Below are positions 23,346-37,338 of a stretch of DNA of 64,000 nucleotides, in pieces. The notes beneath the pieces are model-generated. The model was not told where the DNA came from. It saw nothing but the letters and a program-made list of their open reading frames with translations, and did no database searches. Position 1 is the first letter of the stretch. Every line of letters starts with the position of its first letter. This DNA is from Cepaea nemoralis (taxonomy: Eukaryota > Mollusca > Gastropoda > Stylommatophora > Helicidae). The DNA lies in the NCBI GenBank assembly GCA_014155875.1, contig JACEFZ010005598.1, forward strand, positions 1 to 64,000, given 5' to 3'. Both the position numbers and the translations under genes were made by a program.

Positions 23346-26300
23346 CCATCAGCCATCATGTGTCATGCAGATAAGCTTGGGCGGTCATGTTTTGCCATCT
23401 CACTCGATCGCCAGAGTCGTGGATCAGCTCCGTGTTTCTGTCTCGACCATGCCACGTGGCCAAGCCATCCAGGTATTTACTTGCTTTGCTTGCTCTTCTA
23501 ATGCCTCTAATCAGTTTACGATCTTCATTTGTTTCTGGTAGGACTTGTTCATTGGTTTTTATGTCTGTCCATGGTATTCTTTGCATTTTCCACAGAAACC
23601 ACTTTTCTGCAGCCATCAGATGTTTTTTCAGCTTGTTTGCTCATTGTCCACGTTCACATCCATATAAAAGTATAGGTTCTATGTAGCACTTCAACACTCC
23701 TTTTCTCGTTTCAATTGATATCTTTTTATTGGTCAGTATGTTTTTCATCTTGCAAAAGGCTACCTTCGCAATGGCAATTCCTGTTCTAATTTCTTCAAGG
23801 CATCTCCCATCAAATGTTATGACTGTTCCGAGATTGCTGATCCGATTCACTTGTTTAAGAATATGTCCATTTACTTGTATATTACATTGTGGTATTTCTT
23901 CCTTCCTAGTGACGACCATAATCTGTGTCTTCTTACAATTCAATTCTAACCCTAGGTGTTCACTGTGTGCAACAACCGCATCTACTAAATTTTGCAGGTC
24001 CTGTTCATTGTCTGCAATCAAGACTGTATCATCTGCATATCTAATGTTATTGATGGATCGCCCTCCAATGATGATTCCCTCTATATCTTCTATATTTCTG
24101 AAAATGTTTTCACTGTACAGAGAAAAAAGATCTGGGGACATTACACATCTCTGTCTCACACCTCTCTTAATAGGCTGATATTGACCTACTTCATTATCAA
24201 TTCTTATGACAGCTTTTGTTTTTAATATATATATATTTTTTTACAAGTCTAAGGTCTTTTCCATTAATTAGTAGATCTCCAAGCATCCTTATCATGTCGA
24301 CATGTCTTACGTGATCGAAAGCCTTTGTGTAGTCAATAAAGCAAAATTGTAGATCTTTGTTTACTTCAATAGAACGTTCAATTACTGTTCTAGTATATAC
24401 ACAGCATCTACTGTACTCTTTCCTTCTACAAACCCACAGTGTTCTTCTCCTATTTCATGTTGTATTTTCTTCCTAACTCTTTGCATGATAATTCTTCGCA
24501 AATTCTTAGTGATGTGACTCATTATACTAATTGTTCGATGTTCATCACATTCCGGTTCTCATGATTTCTTTCGGATTGCAATAAATATAGAATTACTTAA
24601 TTCATTAAGTATATCTCCAGTATCATATATTGTATTCAGGAGTTTGGTAACTTTATCTATTCCATATCTCTTAAAGCATTAATAATTTCTGTTGTGATGC
24701 TGTCTGCGGGGTCTTGCCAGTTTTCATATGGTTAAGAGCATTCTGAACCTCCCATCTTCAAATTGATGGTCCTTCATATTATTTGAAATATCTGTTCTCT
24801 CTGTTATCATACGGTTTTTATATAAATATAACCATTCATGTAAAATCTTATATTGTTCTATTATGATTTTTCCATCTTTTGTCTTTGGCAGCCTGCTGAT
24901 GTATGTGTTATTTGATTAGTAAGCTCCTGAATTTTTGTGGCATTAGTTTGGTATTTTACTGTTGTGTTGTTTTTCAATTTCTATGGGCAGTTTTTCTCTA
25001 GCCATGCTTCGTTTGCCTCCTTACATAATGTTCTGACTTTTCTGTGAATTTCTTTATATTTGGCAGAATTATTTTTGTTCTGTCTTCTTGCTTCAATTAG
25101 CTGTGAAATTTCTTCAGTCAGCCATGTCTGACGACCCACTTTCTTTAATTTTGGAATAGTGTTTTCTGCAGCTAAATTGATTGAAATATTCATCATTTCC
25201 CATTGATCATCCACATCTTGAAATAGGATCTCTAGATCAGACAATATATCAAATTTGTTCTTTACTTCTATGTTAAAATTATCTTGTATTTCTTTGTCAG
25301 TTTTAAATTTGCACAAATCATATTTAGTGTTTCCGGTTGTACACTTGACTTTCTTTAACTTTACCCTCAGTGTTCCTGTAATTAAGCTGTGATCACTGTA
25401 ACAGTCTGCATTTGGAACTGTTTTTACGACTGTTAGCTCATTTCGAAACCTTCTGCTAATCAGGATGTAATCTATCTGATTTTTAATCCTGCTGTCTGGA
25501 CTCCTCCTTGTCCATAATCTTCTAGGATGCTGTTTAAACCAGGTGTTTCCTACAACCATTTCCCTTTCTTTTGCCCATTCTACAAGTCTGTATCCTCTTT
25601 CGTTTCGCTCTCCCAAACCATGGTTATTTACATTGCATCCATCGCCTTTATTTCCCACTTTCACCAATTTCACCAATTATAATATTTATTTCTGATTTTT
25701 TTTTTTTTTTACATTTCTTCAAAGCACGATCCATGTCATTATAAAATTCATCTATACTTTCGTCACTGCATTCACTTTTTGGAGCATATATTTGAATGAA
25801 ATTTAGTTTAAAAGGTCTTCGGTTTAATTTACTAATAGAACTCTGTCTGAGACAACCCGATATCCTTTAACAGAATTTGATGTTTGTCGATTTAACATAA
25901 TGGCTACACCGCTTTGGCGTTCTAATCCTCCAGAATAAATAATCCTGTCTTGATCCCTGCCCCTCTCCATCTGGCTTCACACAATCCTTATATATTAATA
26001 TGATCTCTTCCCATTTCTTGTTTGATGTTATCCAATTTCCCATCTGCATTCAGTGCTCTGACATTCTAGGCTCCTACTTTTAATGATATTAATCTTTTTC
26101 ACCTAGTAGCTTACTGATGGTCTGGGGTCATCTGGTACACATGACTATCCCTACGGTGCAAGGCTGCTCCTATGGAGCAACCATTTACGCCATTTCTCTG
26201 AATGTCGATGATATCGCAAAACATAATGTTCTTGGCATCCGTAAAGAAGGTACTTTGCCATTGCTTTACTACTTTGCAGTGACCATACTGGTCAATGACC

Positions 26301-26532
26301 GTAGCCATTGTCTCCTCAAAAAAGAGATCCTCTGCTTACCGTCGTGAAGCTGGTGATCATAACCTACAACTATCTGTCGGTTGCTATTAAACCTCATCGA
26401 CCACCTGCACCCATGGCTTCACGTAACCTTGATCGGGGGGCTAATCGGGTACTCCACATTGCCCAAGGGTGTCCTGTAGGCTAGCGGAGGGATGGAGGCA
26501 CCTTAGTTCTCCTTTGATAGGGGAATACCCCT
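23346..26532 (-). mobile_element. RTE-type LINE, copy 1 (decayed)
   Basis: Minus-strand non-LTR retrotransposon. From 5' to 3' the pieces are: an apurinic-type endonuclease (25676-24981: NHGLGERNERGYRLVEW, IDYILISRRFRN, CYSDHSLI); a low-homology linker; the reverse transcriptase (24159-23641: SINNIRYADDTVLIADNEQD, YADD active site); and the C-terminal segment (23616-23356: YLDGLATWHGRDRNTELIHD). Several frameshifts and stops break the ORF, and the endonuclease GDFNAK motif has been overwritten by an irregular repeat near 25665-25690. The 5' end (about 26532) shares over 300 bp with the 5' end of copy 2 at 43889. Confidence 0.9.
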
Positions 26533-26615
26533 ATCTTTAAGTAAGTACCTTTAAGTAAGTACCTTTAAGTATTGATTATTACAAATTCATGCGTGTGCAA
26601 TAAGAGAGCGGCAAA

Positions 26616-26616
<1 letters not shown>

Positions 26617-26662
<46 letters not shown>

Positions 26663-26664
26663 AC

Positions 26665-26758
<94 letters not shown>
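26617..26758. repeat. (CA)n-(TA)n compound microsatellite
   Basis: CA repeats (26617-26664) then AT repeats to 26758. Confidence 0.98.
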
Positions 26759-26759
<1 letters not shown>

Positions 26760-26761
<2 letters not shown>

Positions 26762-27420
26762 AAAATGAGCAACACTGAACATGCAAGACATGAATGCCTG
26801 GAAGAGATAACTATGACGGACGGTGTATTGGGAAGTAGAAGTGAGGAAGTTCACAATGTAGGTGGTTTCAAGGTACATCAGATAGTTTAAACGTGAGAGC
26901 ACCAGACACATATGTATGATATAGAGGTCTTTCGAAAGACTTATGGAGGCATGTCCAACATGTTACAAGTCACAGGATGATGATGACTTACAGCCTAAAC
27001 ACAAAACCATACAAACAAAAATGCTGTGGTAAAGTCTAATTTTCTCGCTCGCTTCATAGCTGTCAGAAAAGACGTTATTGTGAGTAAATGTTTATTAATA
27101 TTTCTCAATTTAGAAAGACATAAGAAACACAGTTTTTAATGACAGACTGTTAGAAAAAAAAACTAGTCCGAATAAAGCTTTTGTTGAATACTTCCACTGT
27201 TTTGTTACTCGGATAAAACACTCAAGATTCATACGGACATATGTACTATACACACAGGGCAACCATCACATCTTCACTTACCAACTAAACAGGGTAGATA
27301 TGATTATAGTACATGTAGATAGGGTTTGGAGAAGCTTGAATACAATAGGGAAATATAAAACCATCACAAGTAAACATCAACAGTAAAGGAGTCCAATTAC
27401 AACAATGTTTTCTAAGCACA
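26760..27420. other. Stretch without recognised genes
   Basis: AT-rich sequence of no recognised family. Confidence 0.4.
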
Positions 27421-27428
27421 CAAGTACA

Positions 27429-28756
<1,328 letters not shown>

Positions 28757-28789
28757 GTGACATGCCAATATCTCACGCCCGTCTTCATT

Positions 28790-30200
28790 TAACGAATTAA
28801 CGCACCATATGCAAGGATGAATATATATAGATATAGACTATAGTGTTCTAATTGGAAGGACAGACGTCAAGCAGTTTCTTGAAGTTTCAAGACTTAAGCC
28901 AAACTACGAAGAAATGCAGTGCGATTCAGCGTGAACAAAGGCGTTCGTCGTTCCCAAACATAATCTGGTACTTGTAACCTGTCAACTGGGTACCCCTATA
29001 CGGAAAGATAGTACCAACCGCGGTGTTGCGATTTCATTAGCAAACAATTGCATAGGTCAGAGAGCACTGTTAATGTTTCATTACAGGAAAAAACTATGTG
29101 CCCGCAACAAAGAAACTAGAAAGATAACAGGAATTTTGGATGGTACTTTGGACGGTAATTGGATGGATGTTGGTGGAATTTGTCATTGTCACGTCGATGG
29201 AAATCCATTAGGTGTGGGAGGAATATATATCAATCTAGAGACAGGCTCAGAAGATAGAGAAGATTTTCTTGATTTAGAGAAGAATTCTTAATGAATCTTT
29301 TGATGCATTAGTCATGTATTTGATGAGTGATACACTTTCTCATTCACTATTGCTCAGAGTCTCCAGGGACAATCTATACTTTATAACAAAACTACCATGA
29401 TCCTTTCTCAGAGATAGTCATTATATTCTATGTCTGGAAAATTATGCTCTAAAGTGTATTGCGTGTTCTGACTCTATATGATTTTGTGTTAAAATAATTC
29501 ATATGCTTTATTTGTGAATGATACTTTTCTAAAACCTACCCTGTAAGATTTTAAATGTGTATTAATGTATATGAGAATTATGGGAATATGGGAACATGAA
29601 GAAGGGTTAGGCATGTATTTTCCCGGAAGAAGGAAAGCATTGACAAAGCAGTGGGCTCATATCGTTCTACAGACAAGAGAAGGACTAGCCTGCAGAACGC
29701 CCGAAGGAAGAGACCATGTCGTGCCAGTAGGTGAGATGGACACCTCCAACTGAGATTATAAACAACATCAGGCACACAATATGGCCAGGCTGGACTACCC
29801 TGAGCTAAGGAAAGGATCCCTTCTCCCTTCGCTTATATCTTTCACCTAACACAGCTCTTAGGTGAGATAGCTATATGGTTGTTGGTCCTATTTCTCAAAT
29901 GTGGTGGTTATGCTGAAGAAAAAAACTGGGCAGAGAACTGGGTATGCTAATGGTGGTCATTCTGGAGGAACAGCATCAATTTATTTCAACTGATCCTCCT
30001 ATGCCACAACCCTACAGCCCAGGAATGAACAGCTAAGTACATGTCAGTACAGTCTGTGTTGTCCGGGACTATAGATCCGAGATAGCCCCTGTAACATCAT
30101 CCCACGTAGGACCTACCCGAGAGTACTTACATCTTTAAACGCAAGATTTCAAGCACATCACCTTGGTATAGTTCAGGATGACTCATGAACATTTAGCGTA
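28790..30200. other. Stretch without recognised genes
   Basis: Contains short frames at 29073-29291 and 29565-29753 (+) with no recognisable domain. Nothing else can be supported. Confidence 0.4.
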
Positions 30201-30222
30201 GCCTTAAGGGGACATTCAGAAC

Positions 30223-30223
30223 A

Positions 30224-30267
<44 letters not shown>

Positions 30268-30275
30268 TATATATA

Positions 30276-30315
<40 letters not shown>

Positions 30316-30325
30316 CATATATATA
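30223..30325. repeat. (TA)n microsatellite
   Basis: An interrupted AT dinucleotide tract. Confidence 0.97.
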
Positions 30326-30867
30326 GATGCTATACCATGAACTGTGACATAAATTTGGCTTAGTGTCATTAGAGAATCAAACACGGTGTACCAGAACATT
30401 AGTTAAGAGTTGGAACTTTAATTCCTTAACTGTCCTGATGATTTGTGTACTACCTCATTGATGGTATTGTTCTAATGTGCGTATCTGACATCATATACCA
30501 CGCTAACACAAACGCAACACAAGAACACACCACTATATTATCTCATTATAGTGTTTTGTTGATTCACTTGGTTTTTGGTGTTTTACTTGGCGTTGTGTAA
30601 TATTAATTAGAATATATTAGTTACTACATAAGAGTGGAGCCAAGTGTGGCCGGATAAAAACTAGTATACCAAATTTTCCCGGGAAAAAATTTCCCTTATC
30701 GGAGTACTGTGAACTTACGGGGCTCCACTGGCCCTCTGTGAAGAAACTTCAACTATTAATCACAATCCACCCCTAGGGATTTTTATCGAGCCATTTTCAA
30801 GTTTCTCTAAGCAGTTGGCCATTAGAATTTGGGGAATCACATCCTCATTTATTTTTAACTTACCACA

Positions 30868-31122
<255 letters not shown>

Positions 31123-31435
31123 TGATAACCAACCTTTCATATCAATGCCAATGTATTACTAGTAAAATTTAAAAATATATTACTCTTGTACCTAAACACC
31201 AGAGCAACTAGCAACGACTGTCTGAAAGAGGCTAATGAATCTAGCAGCCAATGCGATGAAAACAATGTTAGGTGCATTATTGGACTTACATTGTTATATG
31301 CACTTGATACATGAACAACAAGCAAACATGCTGAGAACCACCTAATGACAGTAGAAATATGATTTCTGAGAAATATACACTTAATAACACTGTGAGAGAA
31401 ACGTTCTTCAAGAAACATATAAAATAGTCATTAAA

Positions 31436-31655
31436 GATGAAAGAATTGGGTGAATTCCACCGTGTTTCATCCCTATTGGGCCGCCCTGTTTTCTTAGAGT
31501 GGCCTGCCAAAAGCAGGGCCCAAACGCCATGGCCCCAGCAACGGCGCCATGGAGTCTCTGAGAAAACAGCACGCTTGAACCGAATGACTGTGCCGTAAAT
31601 GAACCCACGACCTTCTGACATCGGCGGATTTACCACTAAGCCACAAAGATCCCCA
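31436..31655 (-). mobile_element. tRNA-derived SINE
   Basis: The minus strand begins near 31655 with a tRNA-like head: A-box TGGCTTAGTGGT (31643-31632), then about 20 bp, then a B-box-like GGTCGTGGGTTCA (31612-31600). Spacing is as in a tRNA. The body continues to about 31436. No cloverleaf acceptor stem closes, so it is not a tRNA gene. Confidence 0.7.
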
Positions 31656-31931
31656 AGAGAAACACATCAAAACAATGAAAGGGATTTGAAAAACTAGACG
31701 CCGACAGTAATAATTCTTGCGCACGTTATGAAGGGAAATGCACTTGTAAACTTAATTGACAACTGGTTAAAGTGACGGATAAAGAGCAAGGAAAAAGCAC
31801 ACAAGTAAATAACGAAAGGCTAGGCCACATGACGTAGTTTGGAAAAGGACACACATATAACGATCGACGGAGTTTATCGGAGTCAGCTAGCGAACCATGA
31901 CAACTTACGCTGTTCGACACGGTGCGTGATG

Positions 31932-31942
31932 GTGATTATGAT
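31932..31942. repeat. Target-site duplication of RTE copy 2, left
   Basis: GTGATTATGAT here matches GTGATTATAAT at 43890-43900 with one mismatch. The two bracket RTE copy 2 with its nested insertions. Confidence 0.7.
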
Positions 31943-33049
31943 CATCATCATCATCATCATGTGCCATGCCGGTAAGCGTGGGCGGTCATGTTTTGCAATC
32001 TCACTCGATCACCAGAGTCGTTGATCAGCTCCGTGTTCCTGTCTCGACCATGCCATGTGGCCAAGCCATCCAGGTATTTGCCTCTAGGTCTTCCTCTTAG
32101 TCTGTTACCAGTTGTCACCAAGTTCTCCAATCCATTTCTTCTCATAACACGCCCAAAGAATTGTGACTGCTGCGTCTAATGTCTCTAATCAGTTTACGAT
32201 CTTCGTTTGTTTCTTGAAGGACCTGTTCATTGGTCTTTCTGACTGTCCATGGTATTCTTTACATTTTCCTCAGAAACCACATTTCTACAGCGATCGGATG
32301 TTTTTTTCAGCTTTACTGCTCATTGTCCAAGCTTCACTTCCATATAAAAGTACAGGTTCTATGTAGCACCTCAACACTCTGTTTCTCGTTTCCATTGACA
32401 TATTTTTATTGGTTAGTATGTTTTTCATCTTGCTAAAGGCTGCCTTAGACATGGCGATTCTTGTTCTAATCTCTTCAAGGCATCTCCCATCAGATGTTAT
32501 TACTGTTCCGAGATAATTGTACCTATTCACTTGTTGAAGAATATTTCCATTTACTTGTATATTGCATTGTGGTATTTCGCTCTTCCTAGTGGCGACCATA
32601 ACCTATGTCTTTTTACAATTTAATTCCAACCCTCGTTGTTCACAGTGTGTAACAACTGTATCTACTAAATGTTGCAGGTCCTGTTAATTGTCTGCAATCA
32701 AGACTGTATCGTCTGCATATCTAATGTTATTGATGCATCGTCCCCCAATGTCGATTCCTTCCATATCTTCAATATTTCTGAAAATACTTTAACTGTACAG
32801 GGAATACAGATCTGGAGACATTACACATCCCTGTCTGACACCTATCTTAATAGGCTGATATTGGCCTACTTCATTATCAACTCTTATGGCAGCTTGTTGT
32901 TTCCAGTATATGTTTTTTTTACAAGTCTAAGGTTTTTTTCTATCAATTTGTAGATCTTCAAGCATCCTTATCATGTCGACATGTCTCACTTTATCGAAAG
33001 CCTTTGTGTAGTTATTAAAGCAAAGGTGCATGTCTTTGTTTACTTCTAT
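31943..33049 (-). mobile_element. RTE-type LINE copy 2, 3' portion
   Basis: The minus strand carries the RT palm and C-terminus (32599-32285: IPQCNIQVNGNILQQVNRYN, RCYIEPVLLYGSEAWT; then 32145-31957: YLDGLATWHGRDRNTELIND). It ends in a short (ATG/ATC)n tail near 31943-31960, as is typical of RTE elements. The YADD region near 32700 is broken by frameshifts. Collinear sequence resumes at 42217, so the element was split by the insertion of 33050-42216. Confidence 0.9.
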
Positions 33050-35252
33050 CTCATCTCATCTCATCATGTTCCTCTTGTACCTTGCGGTGTCGAGGTGAAG
33101 TATAAACGTCGTGATAGTGCCCGATTGTGGGCTTCATATATCGATATTCCCATGGACTCTGCTATTCCCTCCGTCAAACGTTTACGTGGTCGGCCCCTTC
33201 CTCTGTTTCCATCTGGTCTGTACATCATTGCTTGTTGTGGTATGCTGTTAACTGGTAACCTACTTGCATGGCCAAACCATTTGACTTGCTGCTTTCTAAT
33301 AAAATCTAGTGCTGCTTTAACCCCCACTTTAGTCCTGATTTCTTCATTTCTAATCTTATCTCTTCTTGATACGTTGAGTATTCTTCTCAGGAATCTCATT
33401 TCTGTTGTTGTGATTTTTCTTTTCTCTTTTTCTGTCATTGTCCAGGTTTGGCATTGGTAGCATAGAGTTGGTAGGAAGATTGTGTTGTAAACTGCTTTCT
33501 TAGTAGTTATTGATACATGTTTGTTCTTTAGTTTTTGGTGCCATTTGCCCAATGAGTTGATTTGCCTTATTGCACTTATTTTCGATCTCCTCTTCTGATC
33601 TGCCATTTAATGATATTATACTTCCTAGGTACTTGAAACTCTTCACTTGTTACAAGGGATGTTCGTTTTGGTGAATTATTGTTGTTTGTTCTTCTTTAGT
33701 TATAGTCATTACCTCTGTTTTGCTTGTGCTATTTTTCATGTTATGTTCCCTACACATTTCGTTTAGACTATTCATGTGGTCTTGTAATTCAGCTTCTGAT
33801 TTTGCTATTAGTGCTTGGTCGTCCGCAAACAGGAGTTCTCTAATGGTTAGATTTGCAGATGGTTCTTCTTCTGTGTTCTCGTCATGCGGTATTCTTGCTG
33901 TCTCTACCTGGCTGGTTTCTTTACATATGTTGTCTATTGATGTTATGAACAAGAGAGGGGACAGGGCACAACGTTGTCGTACAGCAGATCTTAAGGTGAA
34001 GGGTTCTGAGTGTCCTCCAGTTGCTCTCACCATGCATTCACTGTTGTTATATAAACTTCTAGATATGTGTGTTAGATGTGTACTCACTTCATATTGTTTA
34101 AGGATTTCCCACAGCTTGTTTCTATTTACTCTATCGACAAAGGCTAAGTAGAGTGTTTCATTGAATTCGATTGATTTTGCTATACGTTGTCTAAGAGCAA
34201 AAATGGCATCTGTGCATCCTTTGTTTTTCCTAAATCCAAGTTGTGTTTCGCTTAGCTGGGGTTCTAAAGTAGTTCGTAATCTTTTTTCAAGAACTGTGCA
34301 AAATATTTTCCCAGTATGACTCAACAGTGAAATGCCTCTGTATTGTGTGCAGTCTCTTTTGCTGCCTTTGTTTTTCCAAATTGGGATAATAATGGCATTT
34401 CCCCAGTCTCGTGGTGTCTGTTGTTCTACCCAAACACAGTTGAATAGTCTATGTAGCCAAGCTGTTCCTACTTCTCTTGCTGCTTTAATTAGCTCATTTG
34501 GTATTTCATCCTGTCTTGGTGATTTGTTCAATGGGGCTAATCGATGGCTTCTATAATTTCTTCTTTTAGTATGTCTGGTTCTAGTTCTTCGGTGAAATCT
34601 GTATAAGTCTCTTGAGTTCCTATGACATCTGATGGGATGTTGAGAAGTTGTTCGAAATACTGCTTCCATCTTATTAGGATTTGTTTTTGTTCACTTATTG
34701 TTATTCAATTTTCGCTGTTAATTATTTCAGTTGGGTCAAAGGGTTCTCCTCTGGTTCGCATTGCATCTACCTTTTTGTAGAAGCTTCTAGTTGCCTCCTT
34801 GTAGTTTTTATTTAGGGTTTCTCCATACTCTTCCCAGTATTTTCAATCCGTTTATACTTCTTAGTTTTTCTACGAGCAGTATGAACATTCCCTGTCGGCT
34901 TGCTAGGCCAGTCGCAGATTTAGGACACAAATCTGACCACAAGGAGTCCATCCCCTATGGCGAACCATAGCCCCGTTAGCCCATGATCTCGCGGTCATGG
35001 TTGCCCGGTCTGACTACGCGGAGGTGATGATTGACTTGTATAGTCTGCGGGTCATCGGCAGGATACCAATTTTCGCTCTTCACCCCTCCTGACCAAGAGA
35101 GACCCTGCGTAGAACCATCATTAGAGAAGGCTCATTCAATGGCCAAGTAAATATCAAAGATCTACAACAGGTTGCAGCGAACCGCCAAGCATGGAGAGAC
35201 AGGACTTCTGCCCTATGCGCCGTCTTAGGCTCAAGAGGAAAGACTAACTAAC
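33050..35252 (-). mobile_element. Second RTE-like LINE, inserted in RTE copy 2; 3' and RT part
   Basis: The minus strand encodes reverse transcriptase (34669-33650: PRQDEIPNELIKAAREVG, QYRGISLLSHTGKIF, QLGFRKNKGCTDAIF, LLFADDQALIA) and a C-terminal segment (33606-33064: MRFLRRILNVSRRDKIRNEE, VKWFGHASRLPVNSIPQQ). It ends in a (GATGA)n tail at 33050-33066. Motif A reads AFVDRVNR, about six residues shorter than the usual FVD-x-x-KAFD-x-V form. No endonuclease domain is visible between the 5' region (35252-34870) and the RT, so it is internally deleted. A 14-bp flanking duplication (33036-33049 with 42217-42230, one mismatch) supports a separate insertion event. Confidence 0.85.
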
Positions 35253-35791
35253 TGTCAAGGTCTCACATAGAGTAGGTATGGACATAAAACTTAGAAGAGA
35301 TTTCTAAAAGGGATATAACACCAATATAGGGGAAATAAACGTTACCACTCGAATACTCGAACAATCTCGATGGGTCAGTTTGCCTACAGCTCCGTGGACA
35401 CAGGTGGAACCCGCCTACAGCGTGCCAGGACCTGTTCCACGAGAAGCTCGAAGAGAGTTACACCCCGTGTCCGCGGGACACACTTTGAAGGGCAGACGGC
35501 GACTGGACACCGAGGACGAAGCAGGGTTTAGCTTAAGGGGGACTTGATAGATAGAAACCAAGTGTATTTAAGGATTGTTGATTATATGATAGTTGATAGA
35601 GTTTTGCTGTGATGATTATGTGTATGATTGCTTTGTTATGAACTCCTGTGATATCGTAAAGATTGTAACTGGCTGCGAAACCCATTCTTCGCTAGATTAC
35701 TGTGAATAAATTATATCAGAAAGTATCAGAATAGAGTTTGTTGCCTGTCTGAACCCGAGTTTCATTTCCCTAGTTCTTTAGGACGTCGGCA
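35253..35791 (+). repeat. 5' LTR
   Basis: 539 bp, starting TGTCAAGGTCTCACATAGAG and ending GACGTCGGCA. It is nearly identical to 41625-42147. The main difference is about 16 bp (within GGGCAGACGGCGACTGG) that are missing from the 3' copy. Confidence 0.95.
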
Positions 35792-36405
35792 AGCTATTTG
35801 GAGTCTCAAGCCGGTTTTGGCAAGCTCAAGACTATTAAATTCTACTTCAATTTCTCTACAGCTCTTGGTTTTGCCAAGTAAAATATATTAACATTCATAC
35901 ATGACAAAGTCTCAAGTTTACAGCGACTATCTTCTCATCTTTTCATAAACTATCGTAGTCCCTCTAGAAAAGTAACTGATAAACCATGCACATAAATATT
36001 AACATTGACATGACTGGACAATAACTGTGACAAAATACTAATCTTTTTCATTCCAACGACAGATTGTTCAGCGAAAAGTTGTGTGCATGTAAATTGTTCT
36101 CCAGCAGTAGTGAAAGAACCGGAGAACCAAACAACAACACTACAGCAAAGAAACCAGCAAATCAGATAAGTCCCATAGGTTTCATGCTAATTGTAACTCT
36201 AAACGATACTCATTTATTTTCCTTTATGTAACATTTTTTCTAGGTATTGCAATTTATTATCTGTACATGCAAATTTCATGTCCATTTGAATTTATTCTGT
36301 AGAAAGTGTAAATGTAAACATTAAGGGACATAACCAATTGTTGTACACCCAAACTTGTTCCAAACTTTTAATTTCTAAAAATTTAAATTTAGCAAAATTT
36401 ACAAA

Positions 36406-37167
36406 ATGTCAACACTGGAACAGTGTATTGAGTTAGTACTTAAATTAGGCTATACTGCAGATAAACTGTCAGAATGGGCTTAAAAAACGCATTCAGAAAA
36501 CATAGCGAGAGAAGACAGGGCAGCTGAAAGAGAAGAAAAACGACTTCAGATGCAAATGGAAGCTGAAAATAAAATGTTAGAAATCGAAGCTGCTAGCAAA
36601 CAAGCTCAATTAAACGCAGAAACAAAGAAATTAGAGATAGAATCAGCTTTAAAACAAAAAGAAATCGAAACGCAAACACAATTAAAAGTCAAACAAATGG
36701 AGATTGACTCCAACATGGAAATTTCTGTAAATAAATTAAGGAGTAAAGAAGAGGAGCAAAAATACAACAAATACAAAGGCTTAGTCAAACCTTTCTTTTC
36801 CGGAGACTCCATAAGTGCATATTTAGAAAACTTTGAGTGTTTAATGTCATATCATAGCATTGCAAAAGTCGATTGGGCATTGTTCCTTATGAGAAACTTA
36901 GCATTAGAGCCCTTAAAAGTGATTGAAACAATTCCAAAAGGCATGAGGAAAGATTACCACTATCTAAAACAGAAAATATTGCAACATTTTTCACTAGACA
37001 CAGCAGGTTATCAATTGCAGTTTTCGAAATTGTCACCATCACCCAACCAAACGTTCATAGACTACGTGTCTACAGTCCAAGATATTTACACTAAATGGAT
37101 TACCTCAGCGAAGACAAACAACAGCTATGATAAACTAAAAGATCTAATAAAATTAACAAGATTATGA
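36406..37167 (+). pseudogene. Gypsy gag (broken)
   Basis: The ATG at 36406 opens a frame beginning MSTLEQCIELVLKLGYTADK. An in-frame TAA lies at 36481-36483, after which the same frame runs open to 37167. After the stop comes a charged coiled-coil-like stretch (about 36500-36770, rich in Glu, Lys and Gln), then a capsid-like region (KPFFSGDSISAYLENFE, HFSLDTAGYQLQFSKL). The frame ends at 37167. Homologous sequence continues in another frame at 37164-37361 and returns to the first at 37339, so there are two compensating frameshifts. Gag would form the virus-like particle. Confidence 0.85.
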
Positions 37168-37338
37168 ACACAATATCTACTCCTTTCTCTAAATTTCTAA
37201 GACAAAGTGATTGTAAGACTATTCAAGAAGTCGAGCAGAAAGGAAGTGTTTATTTCACAGCAAATCGTGACATTTTTCAATTAAACACTAGTCAGAATGA
37301 AACAGCAGCTGTCATAAACACCAAATACTCTAAACCAA

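Noticed and set aside
33720..34151. Plus-strand frame of 143 codons as a membrane protein
   Set aside because: It is the antisense shadow of the RTE-like reverse transcriptase on the minus strand.
35799..35815. Primer-binding site starting TGGAGTCTCAAGCC
   Set aside because: It lies eight bases after the 5' LTR, but I could not match it to a known tRNA 3' end, so it is not annotated.
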